Shown here: piece after piece, positions 36,533-49,900 of the stretch
Numbering within the stretch: the first letter of the stretch is position 1
How the letters are laid out: the number at the start of each line of letters is the position of its first letter
Assembly: GCA_035048815.1 (NCBI GenBank)
Contig: JAUCBN010000038.1
Coordinates: 11,126,001 to 11,190,000 of the forward strand
Direction of reading: 5' to 3'
DNA length: 64,000 nucleotides
Origin: Abelmoschus esculentus
Taxonomy: Eukaryota > Streptophyta > Magnoliopsida > Malvales > Malvaceae
Made by a program: the position numbers and the translations under genes
Notes under the pieces: model-generated
Told to the model about the DNA's origin: nothing
Databases searched by the model: none
Seen by the model: the letters and a program-made list of their open reading frames with translations, nothing else

Positions 36533-38513
36533 GTTACGAAGTATGTACACAATTTTTTACAAATTCTGTAAGCAAAAAGGTATATACATAAATTGTTACA
36601 AACGTAAGGAATTTTGTATGTACACAAATCCTTACAAATATCGTAAGAAACACGGTATATACATAAAATGTTACAACGTAAGAATTTGTGTATATACACA
36701 ATTTACTACGAGAATACATAAATTGATACAAAAATTGTAAGGATTTGTGTATGTACACAATTCCTTACAAAGTATACACAAATGCTTACGAAAATCGTAA
36801 GGAAAAAAGTATGTACACAAATCCTTACGACTTTGAAACCATGAGCTAAAGGAGGTCATCCAAGGGTAAGGGTTTGTATACATACACAATTGGCTACGTG
36901 TATACATAATATGGTACAAATATGGTAAGGATTTGTGTATGTAAACAATTCCTTACAAAGTATGCACAACGGCTTACGAAAACCCTAAGGAAAAAATATA
37001 CACAAATCCTTACGACTTGAAAACAATAAGCTAAATGAGTCATCCAAGGGTAAGGATTTGTGTACATCCATAATTGGCTAAGAGTATACATAATATGAAA
37101 CAAAAATGGTAAGAATTTGTGTATGTACACAATTTCTTACAAAGTATACACAACGGCTTATGAAAACCGTTAGAAAAAAAGTATCTAAACAAATTATTAC
37201 GACTTTGAAACCATGAGCTAAAGGAGGTCATCCAAGGATAAGGATTTGTATACATACACAATTGGTTACACGTATACATAATATGACGCAAAAATGGTAT
37301 GGATTTGGGTATGTACACAATTCCATACAAAGTATGCACAACGGCTTACGAAAACCATAAGGAAAAAAGGTATGTACACAAATTCTTATGACTTCAAAAC
37401 CATGAGTTACAGAAGGCATCCAAGGGTAAGGATTTGTGTACATACACAATTGGCTACAAGTATACATAATATGACACAAAAATGGTAAAGATTTGTGTAT
37501 GTACAAAATTCCTTACAATGTATACACAACGGCTTACGAAAATCGTAAGGAAAAAGGTATGTACACAAATCCTTACAACTTCAAAACCATGAGCTAAAGA
37601 AGGCCATCCAAGGATAAGGATTTGTGTACATACACAATTGGCTACGAGTATACATAATATGACACAAAAATGGTAAAGATTCGTGTATGTACATAATTCC
37701 TTACAAAGTATACACAATGGCTTACGAAAAACATAAGGAAAAAGGTATGTACACAAATCCTTACAACTTCAAAACCATGATCTAAAGGAGGCATCCAAGG
37801 GTAAGAATTTGTATACATACACAATTAGCTACGAGTATATATAATATGGCACAAAAATGATAAGGATTTATGTATGTACACAATTCCTTACAAAGTATAC
37901 ACAATGACTTATGAAAATCTTAAGGAAAAGGGTATGTATATAAATCCTTACAACTTCTCACCATGAGTTAAAGGAGGTCATCCAAGGGTAAGGATTTGTG
38001 TACATACACAATTTACTACGAGAATACATAAATTGGTACAAAAATGGTAAGAATTTGTGTATGCATACAAATCCCTACAACGTATACACAAATGGTTACG
38101 AAAACTGTAAGAAAAAATGTATGTACACAAATCCTTACAACTTCTTATTATGAGCTAAAGGAGCCCATCCTAGGGTAAGGATTTGTGTATATACACAACT
38201 TCCTACGAGAAATTATAATTTAGTACAAAAATAATAAGGATTTGTGTATGTACATAAATTCTTACAACGTATACATAAATAGTGATGAAAACCGTAAGGG
38301 AAAAGGTATATACACAAATCCTTACAACTTCTCACCAAGAGGCCATCTAAGTATAAGGATTTGTGTACATACAAAATTTTCTACTAGAATACATAAATTG
38401 CTACAAAAATGGTAAGGATTTGTGTATATACACAAAAATCTACAAAGTATGCACAAATGATTACGTAAACCGTAAGGAAAAAGGTATGTACACAAAACCT
38501 TACAACTTCTCAC
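36533..38513. repeat. Satellite array, ~187-bp monomer, about ten copies
   Basis: The landmark CATCCAAGG(G/A)TAAGG recurs at 36857, 37041, 37229, 37417, 37605, 37792, 37979, 38166 and 38344, giving steps of 184, 188, 188, 188, 187, 187, 187 and 178 bases. Each monomer carries several copies of TAAGGATTTGTGTA and its complement TACACAAATCCTTA, so arms can pair within and between monomers. The first 320 bases and the last unit are shorter and built from ~60-bp subunits, which suggests the monomer grew from a ~62-bp repeat. The minus-strand ORFs rich in CMYTN and CILC motifs are repeat translations in shifting frames. Confidence 0.95.
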
Positions 38514-38539
38514 ATTTGAATCACATTCAATTCCTTAAA

Positions 38540-39830
38540 ATAATTTGATTCGAATCAAATTTTATGTTTTAAATATTCAAATAAAATTTGAATATTTTAA
38601 CTATTATTTAACATTCGTATTTTTATTATATGAATATTTTTATTCCTATATTTATTATTTGAATAAAATTTAATGTTTTTTTTAAATATTTTTGTTCTAA
38701 TATTTATTATACGAATATTTTTATTTGAATATTTTTTATTCGAATATTTATTATATAAATATTTTCATTCGAATATTTTTATTCAAAAATTTTTATATGA
38801 ATATTTTTATTCCTATATTTATTATTCAAATATTTATTAAACAAATATTTTTATTCGTATATTTTTTATTCAAATATTTATTAAACGAATATTTTTATTT
38901 GAATATTTTTATTCTAATATTTATTTTACGAATATTTTTATTCGTATATTTTTTTATTTCAATATTTTTATTCGAAAATTTATTATATGAATGTTTTTAT
39001 TCCTATATTTATTATTCTAATATTTATTAAATGAGTATTTTTATTGGTATATTTTTTATTCGAATATTTCTATTCTAATATTTATTATATGAATATTTAT
39101 ATTCAAATATTTTTATTTGAATATTTATTATATGAATATTTTTATTCGAATATTTATTATACGAATATTTTTATTCAAATATTTATTATATAAATGTTTT
39201 TATTCATATATTTAGTATTTTAATATTTATTAAACGAATATTTTTATTCAAATATTTATTATATGAATATTTGTATTCAAATATTTTTATTTGAATATTT
39301 ATTATAAATATTTTTGTTTGAATATTTATTATATGAATATTTTTATTCGTATATTTTTTATTCAAATATTTTTATTCAAATATTTATTATATGAATGTTT
39401 TTATTCTTATATTTATTATTCTAATATTTATTAAATGAATATTTTTATTGGTGTATTTTTTATTCGAATATTTCTATTCGAATATTTATTATATGAATAT
39501 TTTTATTTGAATATTTGTTATATGAATATTTTTATTCGAATGTTTATTAATCAGATATTTTATTCGTATATATTTTATTTAAATATTTTTATTTGAATAT
39601 TTATTATATGAATATTTTTATTCCTATATTTATTATTCGAATATTTATTAAGTGAATATTTTTATTCGTATATTTTTTATTCGAATTTTTATTATATGAA
39701 TATTTTTATTCGAATATTTATTATACAAATATTTTTATTCTTATATATTTTATTCGAATATTTATTATCTGAATATTTTTATTCATATATTTTTATTCGA
39801 ATATTTATTATATAGATATTTTATTGATAA
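38540..39830. repeat. AT-rich short tandem array (GAATATTTTTATTC family)
   Basis: About 1.3 kb built from 14-15-base half units, GAATATTTTTATTC and GAATATTTATTATAT, alternating with many point changes to give a period near 29. GC content is very low. GAATATTC-type junctions make it self-complementary. It directly follows the 187-bp array. The 101-aa ORF at 38725-39030 is low complexity. Confidence 0.9.
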
Positions 39831-41220
39831 TTTAGAATATATTAATTTAAAAGTTCGGTAATCTAATTGACGATTTTTTGAGTTGAGTGACTAAAATAAA
39901 TATTCTTAATTAGTTGAGTAACCACTGATATAATTTATTTTTTTTAATAGATGTAACATATTGACCTGTTAACTTATTTTAATCTAACAATCAAATTGAA
40001 TGTGTTTCCATTTAACGGCCATTATTATTTGGCCTTTTTTAGCCATGATTTAATAGCCGGTTTTTAGAAAAACCCGTTTCACAGGCGCACAAATGTCTCA
40101 AAGATTTCTCATGTCCCTCGTCCACGTGATGTCACCGTTACTGACACGAAATAATAATCAAAACTAAAATTCAGATCCCAGGGCTGAGTATATCTCAAAT
40201 CAATAAATTAGATTTTATTTTTTATGTGTAAACTATTTAGGTAAGAAACAAACAAACAAACTAACAAAAAAAATCAGAAATTCTCAAACTTTTAAGCTAA
40301 AGAAATTATCTTTTCATTCTTTTTTAATTAAAATCCAACATAAAAACAAATAATAAGCAATAAAAGAACAAGATCCGGGAGTTAATATGAGTCTCGGGTT
40401 ATCATGTTCTTCTGGCTAATGGAGGTGCACCAGTGAACGACACTATTCATATTAGATGTTTTAAAATGTAAGTTGAGTTTTAGGATTTAACATTTGATTT
40501 AATTTTTTTTAAGAAAAAAATTCAAATCATTTTTTATTTTAAAAATAAGAAAATATATATTTTTTAATTTTCAATGTCGATGTATGATGATGTACGATCT
40601 TAATCTAGAAAACCATGATGAATTTCGAAAGGCAGGATAAACAAATTGATGATATTCATCGATTTGTTTAATATTTTATCTATTTTTTAGGTTTTGATTT
40701 AAAATAAAAATAAAAAATAATTTATTATTTATACAAATTTAGTTTAATAAATTAACTAATTAAGTTTTTAAATTCCTTCACCCTAATGATTTTCGTGACA
40801 CTATTTTTAAATCAATTTGATTTCTTTTAATTTTATTTTTTTATTTTTATTTTATCAATTTAATCCCTAGATTAAATGAAAAAATTATCCCCCCTAATCC
40901 TTCTTTGCCTTCGATTTATTTATATGCCTATATAATTTTTTTCTTTTAGATATTATATATTATTGTATATATCGTTTATAATATATATATATATATGTAT
41001 ATATATGAATATATATATATATGCACAGAGTCTAAGGGGTCGAGAAGGGAGTTGTCCCTTTCTATCCCGATTTTTTTTATATTGGTTTTCCTATAAAAAA
41101 TCATCTTAAAATTAAATTATTTTTGAATTTATCTCATTTTTCTGAAAATTATGTTTTGTCCCTCAACCCAAATTTTGGCTCAGTCTATACATTATATCAT
41201 GCTATACATTATATATTATA
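39831..41220. other. AT-rich intergenic stretch, no gene seen
   Basis: No ORF of note and no repeat match to the rest of the window, apart from an (AT)n microsatellite at 40979-41024. Short C-rich islands (40070-40140, 40380-40440) hold nothing I recognise. Confidence 0.6.
40979..41024. repeat. (AT)n microsatellite
   Basis: 46 bases of alternating AT, broken by GT and GA in two places. Confidence 0.9.
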
Positions 41221-42433
41221 TGTAACACCCTCGACCCGTATGTCACATTGGGCCTCTAACCCAAAATACGTGTTATAACAACACTTCCAAAATCTAAAAC
41301 AAGTTTATTCGAGTTAAGTCAATATAAAGTCAAAGTATTCCAGAAGAATGTTAAAGAGCTCCAAATAATACAAACCGTTAAAAAGCATTCTACTCAAACT
41401 CAATTTAAACAAGAGTTACAAAATACATATATGATCCTACAAGTACATGATCTAATTCATCTAGTAAATATACTCTAACATAAGTTGATGTTGAAAACTC
41501 AACCATTGGGCTCCTACAAATCAAGCTGCAACCTAAAGACCTGCGTACGAAAATACATTCCGAATGTTGAGCTATATAATCTTAGTGGATACACCGTCAC
41601 TCGACCAAATATGATATATATCATAAATAAAGCAATGCAAGATGAATGACATCAGAGCATGATAAGAATGATGCTTTCATATCCGTCTAAAAACATGATA
41701 ATAATGCATATTATATATATATATATTAGAATATCGCATATACATATCAAGAAAAAATCCACACAATATCTCATATATAGTAATAGTATAAGTAGTTAGG
41801 CCGACGTCTACAAAGCATCGGAATCCTACACTACGAGCGAGGTTAACATTCACTAAGCTTCGGGATCTCATACTCTAGGGATGAAGCTCGCGTCCATTAA
41901 ATATCGAGATCCTCTACCCATGCTTGGAATGCTCCATCAGGCATCTTTGAATGAGGTCCGCGTCAACTAAGCATCGAGATCCTACATTAAGTAGTGTTCA
42001 AGTATTGTAACACTTTATAATAGGTATCCGAATCTCATCGAACAATTTTAAACAATTAGGTAACCTATCAACACACATAAAGGTTCTTAGCTACCACACA
42101 AGACATAAATAACCACCAAGGTCCTATGAGTTTTTATCACCATTTAGTCACCAACTATTTATCGAGTCGTTAGCCAATCATTCTATAAATGAGGTTAAAT
42201 TATCAGTTTCTCTATTTTAGTATTTATTTTACACCTTAGAGACCCTTAAGACCCTTTACCTCAAATTTTAAAAACTTCAAACTCAAATACTAATTTTTGG
42301 ATAGATTATCCAACGAGTACCGATACACTTGCATAAGGTATTGATACGCTATCGTGTATCAATACATAAAAATGTTATTGGAATTCAAATTATACAAGGG
42401 ATATCGATACATGGGTGGACGTATTGACATGCC
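41221..42433 (-). mobile_element. Gypsy LTR remnant, part 1 (split by Athila)
   Basis: Opens TGTAACACCCTCGACCCG at 41221. The minus-strand reading (...CGGGTCGAGGGTGTTACA) resembles the 3' terminus of Tekay-type LTRs, so minus orientation is likelier. It contains two to three repeats of 'AAGCATCG(G/A)(A/G)ATCCTAC-CTA' with 'GAAGCTCGCGTCC' (41810-41990) and 'GTATCGATAC'-like phrases near 42340-42420. It is interrupted at 42433 by the Athila element and resumes at 57814. The far boundary and target-site duplication were not found. Confidence 0.5.
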
Positions 42434-43010
42434 TGATAAGTGCTCAACTCACTACCACTTTCTTCACTTTTTATGGGCACTTATCATCAATTTTACACCC
42501 ACTTGAACCAATGTATGGGCTTAATATGATAAATTTAGGGACTATTCCATTAAAGAATATATTTGTAGAAAAGGCGTACTTTAGTTCATTTTCATATCTG
42601 TGCAGGAACAAGTATTGCCGAGGCAACAAAATGAGGCCGAGGCAGGACCTGATGTCGAGGCAGCAGAGGAGAAAAAGCAATATGACTGACAGCTGAAGAA
42701 GAAAAATAAGGAGAACGTTGCTAAGCAAAAAGCACAAGAATCGGAGCTGAAGAACATAAGAAAATCCCAAGGACAAGACCACGCGGGATAAAACCTTCTA
42801 GAAGATCAAACTTGGAAATATTTACCCTATGTACATAACTTGTTCCCTACACTAAGTTGTACTCTATTTAGGAAAGGTTTGCCCTAGAACAAGCCTATAT
42901 AAGGCCTAGCCGTTCTTGGGGTTAGAAGAGAGACCTAGAGAGAGACCTAGAGAGCATAGACGATACAATTAGATTCGGCTTGCACCGAGAGAATTTAGGG
43001 ACAATTCTTC
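42434..43010 (+). mobile_element. Athila 5' LTR, first part
   Basis: Begins TGATAAGTGCTCAACTCAC and aligns with 56464-57020 of the 3' LTR up to GACAATTCTTC, where the nested element enters. Contains TATATAA at 42896-42902, a likely core promoter, 114 bases before the insertion. Short ORFs on both strands are LTR sequence. Confidence 0.9.
42896..42902 (+). promoter_or_regulatory. TATA box, Athila 5' LTR
   Basis: CCTATATAAGGCCTAG, matched in the 3' LTR at 56925-56931 (ACTATATAAGGCCTAG). The nested insertion lies downstream of it and would separate this promoter from gag. Confidence 0.6.
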
Positions 43011-46000
43011 TGTAACCCCTTAATTTTAACTTAAAGAGTATGGTAAGTTAAAATTATTGTTTTTAAAACTTTTATGTCAAGAAATTTTAAAAAGTGATAC
43101 AAAACCAATTTGTAAACCAAAAGATAAAAACATAGTTAAAAAGTAAATATTCTGATTTAAAAATGGATAAAACAGTTTTATGCATGAGGTTTTAAAACAT
43201 CTTAGATCCCTGATAATCCCAAAATAACTAAAATAAAAATGGTTGTAAATAACCGTACTGGAAAAAAATATTGTCCGGTAGAGATCTCCAAGTACCCAGT
43301 GTGCCTCTAAAGTGCAGTCAAAAATCACAATATCACTCAAATCACAATCACAATTATAATATAACTTCCGTAGTAAATAAACACAAGGAGTGATGAATGC
43401 AATATCACAGAAAATGCAATATCATAGAGAATGCAGTCCCATACTCCGAACGCCAAACACAGTGGTGGCAAAGCCAACCGATCACAGTGGAGATAGTTCC
43501 CCAGAACCCCTCACCCCTTATTTCGCCAAAACACAGTGTGGTAAAACCACCTTCCTCCGTACAATCCACCCCATACACATGTAATGCAATAAATGCCAAT
43601 GATCTCATGTCACAACACAGATATCCGTATAGTATACGAATCACACAGTTCAGTAAATCTGATCTCAATCTCATAGTGTAACACTGTTCACAATATCATA
43701 TAACATGTCGATATACCGTAAAGTCTCAGTAACGGATAAGTACAATACACAGAAAATCTAGCACATAAAGAGAATGCACATTTAAATTCATTTTACAATA
43801 GCACAAGAAGAAACACACATTTATATTCATTTAACAATAGCACGTGGAAACTCACATATTTAACGCAAGAAAAGAATACACATTTAGCACAAGAAGAAAA
43901 GATACATTTGAATTTATTCGACAATAACACAGAAAGAAATATATATTTAGCACAAAAAGAAACAGGTCGAATTTAGGAAGTTAACGTTAAAAGCTTTAAA
44001 CTCAAAACTAATTTAATTTATATTATTTCATAATAACTGTAAAATATTTAAATTCTTAATAATTCATCACATCTGAAGGTTAAAATTATAACTAAGAATT
44101 GATAATTTAAGAATAATTAAAATTCCCAAAATACATTATCTCATAAACTTATTAAATTAATATTATAATCTGATGGTTCAAACTAAATATATAAATATAA
44201 AAAAAATATTTATGTATACTGAAAATAATCTTAATTCCCAAATGCATCAAAGTTTCCAGAATAATAATAATAATTTGAAAATCTAATAGTTTGTTTTATA
44301 TTGAATAATAATCAAAAAAAGATAAAATATGAGATTCTTCAGGTACCATATTGCCAAAAGTCCAAAGATTTATAAGAAGAAACTAAGATGTAGTAACCCT
44401 AAAGAACTTAACGTATCTTAAAGATGAAGATAAAAACAATAAAACAAAGTTTATAAAATTATTACTTAAGAGTTATATTTTAGAAAAAACAATACAAAAA
44501 CATGATGTACACACAACACAAATCACAACTACGTATTTAAATCATAGTTTAATCCGAATCATAATTTATTCAAAATCACAAATTCACCTGATTTAAATCA
44601 TAATTAATCGCAAAAGTGTGAGTTCTCAAACACAAATACACAACCAAAGTCACAATACAAAAATTAAACATGACAGCAAAACACGAATATTTTTCAAAGC
44701 ATATCACAGGAAAGTATATTTAAAAAGAACATATAGCACTAGTAAGAGAACACACATATATATTCATTTAAACACATGAAAACACACATATTTAACGTGA
44801 GAAAGGCACACACATTTAGCACAAAAAGAAAACAAATGTTTAGCACAAGAAAAGTTAGGTTGAACCTAAAAAGTTAACATTAAAAACTTTACCCTCAAAA
44901 CTAATTTAATTTATATTATTTTATCATAACTTAAAAATATTTAAATACTTAATAATTCGTTAAAACCCAAAATTAAAATTATAATTAAGAATTGATGACT
45001 TGAAAAGAGTTAAAATTCTCCAAATACATTATCTCAAAACTCATTAAAATAATATTATAGTCAGATGATTCAAATAAAATATTCAAATGTAAGAAAAATA
45101 TTTATATATACTGAAATAACCATAATTCTCAAATGCATCAAAGTTTCTAAAAATAATAATAATGACTAGAAGTTAGTTTTATATTAAATAATAAAATAAC
45201 CAGATAAAATATAAGATTCTTTAGGTATTGAATTGCTTAAAGCCCACAGATTTGTAAGAGAAAACTAAGATGAAGTAACCTAAAGAACTTAGCGTATCAC
45301 AAAGAGGTATATAAAAACAAACAAAAAAAAACATGATTTATAAAATTATTTTTCTAAGAGTAAAATTTTAGAAAAACAATGCAAAACAAGATGTACGCAA
45401 AACACAAATCACAACTACATACTTCAATCATAGTCCAATCCAAAATCATAATTTATCCGAAAATACAAATTCACAGGATTTCAAATCATAATTACTCACA
45501 AAAGTGTAGGATTTCAAAATCTGAAAGTTTTATGTATTTCTAAAATCATAATATTAATCATGTCACAGAAAAATATATATTTTAGATAAACACATCTAAC
45601 ACCAGTAAGAGAACACACCTTAGCCAAAGCGACTCAAATTATTACATAACATAGTTTTGATCTCGGACAGAAATAAAGAGTGAGAACAAAGTTTTTAGAG
45701 AATTTTGATGGAGGAAAAATAATGTAGTGATTTCTCTTAGATCACAATATGTATTTATAATGAGAAAAATAACTGAGCTTAAGTAGAATTAAAATTCTAT
45801 TAGATCATATTATAAATATAATAACAATAAAAAATAAGATTATATAATTTTAAATGAGTTTCTTATCTTTATCTGAGACTTTATATAATATATATAATAT
45901 TAAACAAAGATTTCTGATAAAATAATAATTAAATAAAATAATATTTTTAATAAAAAGATTGATTGTAGAAAAACTCTTAATAAAAAAATAATTAATCTCA

Positions 46001-46253
46001 GTTTAAAAGCAAATTAGTTATCCAAAAAGTCTTCTAATTTTAAAACATCACTTTAACTTTTAATCTTTAAATTCACATTTAAACTTTCAAAACTTTATAA
46101 TCTTATCTCAAAAATTTTCCCTTAAATATAGAAAATCAATTTAAAACCTCAAAAAAAATTAGGGTTTCAGAAATTGGGAATCTAAAAAGAGTTTTAATTA
46201 GGGATTTTAAAATTAGGGTTTTTAAAATTAGATATAATTTTTGGGGTATTACA
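43011..46253 (-). mobile_element. 3' LTR (left) of the non-autonomous element
   Basis: 3,243 bp. Aligns with the right LTR with few substitutions by eye, plus two gaps: about 60 bases missing after 'CCAAGTACC' (43297) and 24 bases missing near 43812. Internally it holds two related halves: 43720-44460 and 44690-45380 share the order 'CATTTAGCACAAGAAGAAA', 'AAAACTAATTTAATTTATATTATTT', 'CTAAGAT..AGTAACC'. This points to an old internal duplication of about 930 bp. AT-rich, no gene. Confidence 0.92.
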
Positions 46254-46902
46254 ACTCTACCACCCTTAAAAGAAATTTTATCCTCAAAATTTTTCAGACT
46301 TAACGGTAGATTTTCAAAAGCACAGTTGTTTAGAGAAAAACTAAAAGAGCATATAGGTTCAGGCAACAATTGACAACAAAAAGTTCTCAGAAAAGCTTTA
46401 ATCTTAAATTCATAGGAATAGGTACAATTACGATATTTTATTCGATAACTAAAGTTTGGGTTCTTAAGCAGAACTTGTGTTAAGACTTATAAAGATTACT
46501 CAAAAAACATGTCTCAAAGATTCACATGGTTCAAAGTCATCATTTTCAAGGTCACAAAGAAAGAAATTCTATATCATGAGTATTAAGCACAAACTAATGG
46601 ATACACAATCTTGTTAGATCGGAATCTATATGAAACATACACAAATCAAAAACTCATGCAAGGTGACATAATAATTTATTTACTAGAGATGATAATATAA
46701 AGTAGTGTGTAAATAAATAACAAACCTAAAGTAAGATTTGGTACTGGAGTCTCAGATTTAAAACATATGAATAAATATTTTTTTTCTAAAGCATCCCATA
46801 TCCCAAAAATATTTAATGCATGCATGTTTTTCAAAAAAATTTGTAAAACACTTGTAATGGACCTCACAGTCCGAGTGTTGAACTCGGCTCTGATACCAAA
46901 AA
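46254..46902 (-). other. Interior of the non-autonomous element (PPT, coding tail remnant, PBS)
   Basis: The plus-strand left edge ACTCTACCACCCTTAAAAG is the complement of a purine tract. Next to it the minus strand encodes the pol terminus NFEDKISFKGG, the normal last residues before the PPT in Tekay elements. The right edge holds the PBS complement GCTCTGATACCA (46887-46898). The middle (46300-46880) has no ORF of note or recognisable domain. The interior therefore retains only what is needed for priming. Confidence 0.85.
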
Positions 46903-49900
46903 TGTAACCCCTTAATTTTAACTTAAAGAGTATGGTAGGTTAAAATTCTTGTTTTTAAAACTTTTACGTCAAGAAATTTTAAAAAGTGATACAAAACCAA
47001 TTTGTAAACCAAAAGATAAAAACATAGTTAAAAAGTAAATATTCTGATTTAAAAATGGATAAAACAGTTTTATGCATGAGGTTTTAAAACATTTTAGATC
47101 CCTGATAATCCCAAAATAACTAAAATAAAAATGGTTGTAAATAACCGTACTAGAAAAAAATATTATCCGGTAGAGATCTCCAAGTACCAACTCTTAGGGC
47201 TAGATATCTGGAAAAAAAAATAAACTAAAAGAATGAGCTATAAAGCCCAGTGTGCCTCTAAAGTGCAGTCAAAAATCACAATATCACTCAAATCACAATC
47301 ACAATTATAATATAACTTCCGTAGTAAATAAACACAAGGAGTGATGAATGCAATATCACAGAAAATGCAATATCACAGAGAATGCAGTCCCATACTCCGA
47401 ACGCCAAACACAGTGGTGGCAAAGCCAACCGATCACAGTGGAGGTAGTTCCCCAGAACCCCTCACCCCTTATTTCGCCAAAACACAGTGTGGTAAAACCA
47501 CCTTCCTCCGTACAATCCACCCCATACACATGTAATGCAATAAATGCCAATGATCTCATGTCACAACACAGATATCCGTATAGTATACGAATCACACAGT
47601 TCAGTAAATCTGATCTCAATCTCATAGTGTAACACAGTGTTCACAATATCATATAACATGTCGATATACCGTAAAGTCTCAGTAACGGATAAGTACAATA
47701 CACAGAAAATCTAGCACATAAAGAGAATGCACATTTAAATTCATTTTACAATAGCACAAGAAGAAACACACATTTAGCACAAGAGGAAAACACACATTTA
47801 TATTCATTTAACAATAGCACGTGGCAACTCACATATTTAACGCAAGAAAAGAATACGCATTTAGCATAAGAAGAAAAGATACATTTGAATTTATTCGACA
47901 ATAACACAGAAAGAAATATATATTTAGCACAAAAAGAAACAGGTCGAATTTAGGAAGTTAACGTTAAAAGCTTTAAACTCAAAACTAATTTAATTTATAT
48001 TATTTCCTAATAACTGTAAAATATTTAAATTCTTAATAATTCATCACATCTGAAGGTTAAAATTATAACTAAGAATTGATAATTTAAGAATAATTAAAAT
48101 TCCCAAAATACATTATCTCATAAACTTATTAAATTAATATTATAATCTGATGGTTCAAACTAAATATATAAATATAAAAAAAAATATTTATGTATACTGA
48201 AAATAATCTTAATTCCCAAATGCATCAAAGTTTCCAGAATAATAATAATAATTTGAAAATCTAATAGTTTGTTTTATATTGAATAATAATCAAAAAAAGA
48301 TAAAATATGAGATTCTTCAGGTACCATATTGCCAAAAGTCCAAAGATTTATAAGAAGAAACTAAGATGTAGTAACCTTAAAGAACTTAACGTATCTTAAA
48401 GATGAAGATAAAAACAATAAAACAAAGTTTATAAAATTATTACTTAAGAGTTATATTTTAGAAAAAACAATACAAAAACATGATGTACACACAACACAAA
48501 TCACAACTACGTATTTAAATCATAGTTTAATCTGAATCATAATTTATTCAAAATCACAAATTCACGTGATTTAAATCATAATTAATGGCAAAAGTGTGAG
48601 TTCTCAAACACAAATACACAATCAAAGTCATAATACAAAAATTAAACATGACAGCAAAACACGAATATTTTTCAAAGCATATCACAGGAAAGTATATTTA
48701 AAAAGAACATATAGCACTAGTAAGAGAACACACATATATATTCATTTAAACACATGAAAACACACATATTTAACGTGAGAAAGGCACACACATTTAGCAC
48801 AAAAAGAAAAGAAATATTTAGCACAAGAAAAGATAGGTTGAACCTAAAAAGTTAACATTAAAAACTTTACCCTCAAAACTAATTTAATTTATATTATTTT
48901 ATCATAACTTAAAAATATTTAAATACTTAATAATTCGTTAAAACCCAAAATTAAAATTATAATTAAGAATTGATGACTTGAAAAGAGTTAAAATTCTCCA
49001 AATACATTATCTCAAAACTCATTAAAATAATATTATAGTCAGATGATTCAAATAAAATATTCAAATGTAAGAAAAATATTTATATATACTGAAATAACCA
49101 TAATTCTCAAATGCATCAAAGTTTCTAGAAATAATAATAATGACTAGAAGTAGTTTTATATTAAATAATAAAATAACCAGATAAAATATAAGATTCTTTA
49201 GGTATTGAATTGCTTAAAGCCCACAGATTTGTAAGAGAAAACTAAGATGAAGTAACCTAAAGAACTTAGCGTATCACAAAGAGGTATATAAAAACAAAAA
49301 AAAAAAAACATGATTTATAAAATTATTTTTCAAGAGTAATATTTTAGAAAAACAATGCAAAACAAGATGTACGCAAAACACAAATCACAACTACATACTT
49401 CAATAATAGTCCAATCCAAAATCATAATTTATCCGAAAATACAAATTCACAGGATTTCAAATCATAATTACTCACAAAAGTGTAGGATTTCAAAATCCGA
49501 AAGTTTTATGTATTTCTAAAATCACAATATTAATCATGTCACAGAAAAATATATATTTTAGATAAACACATCTAGCACCAGTAAGAGAACACACCTTAGC
49601 CAAAGCGACTCAAATTATTGCATAACATAGTTTTGATCTCGGACAGAAATAAAGAGTGAGAACAAAGTTTTTAGAGAATCTTGATGGAGGAAAAATAATG
49701 TAGTGATTTCTCTTAGATCATAATATGTATTTATAATGAGAAAAATAACTGAGCTTAAGTAGAATTAAAATTCTATTAGATCACATTATAAATATAATAA
49801 TAATAAAAAATAAGATTATATAATTTTAAATGAGTTTCTTATCTTTATCTGAGACTTTATATAATATATATAATATTAAACAAAGAGTTCTGATAAAATA

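Noticed and set aside
36671..37824. Series of cysteine- and tyrosine-rich minus-strand ORFs resembling a repeat-protein family
   Set aside because: They are translations of the 187-bp satellite. The monomer length (187-188) is not a multiple of three, so the same motifs appear in shifting frames with no single open reading frame.
36533..38513. CRISPR-like array (regularly spaced repeats)
   Set aside because: The spacers are as similar as the repeats (whole 187-bp monomers are conserved), the genome is eukaryotic, and no cas genes are present.
43390..43681. Overlapping ORFs repeated at 47341-47632, possible conserved small proteins
   Set aside because: Conservation is explained by the two copies being LTRs of one young element; the ORFs lack domains.
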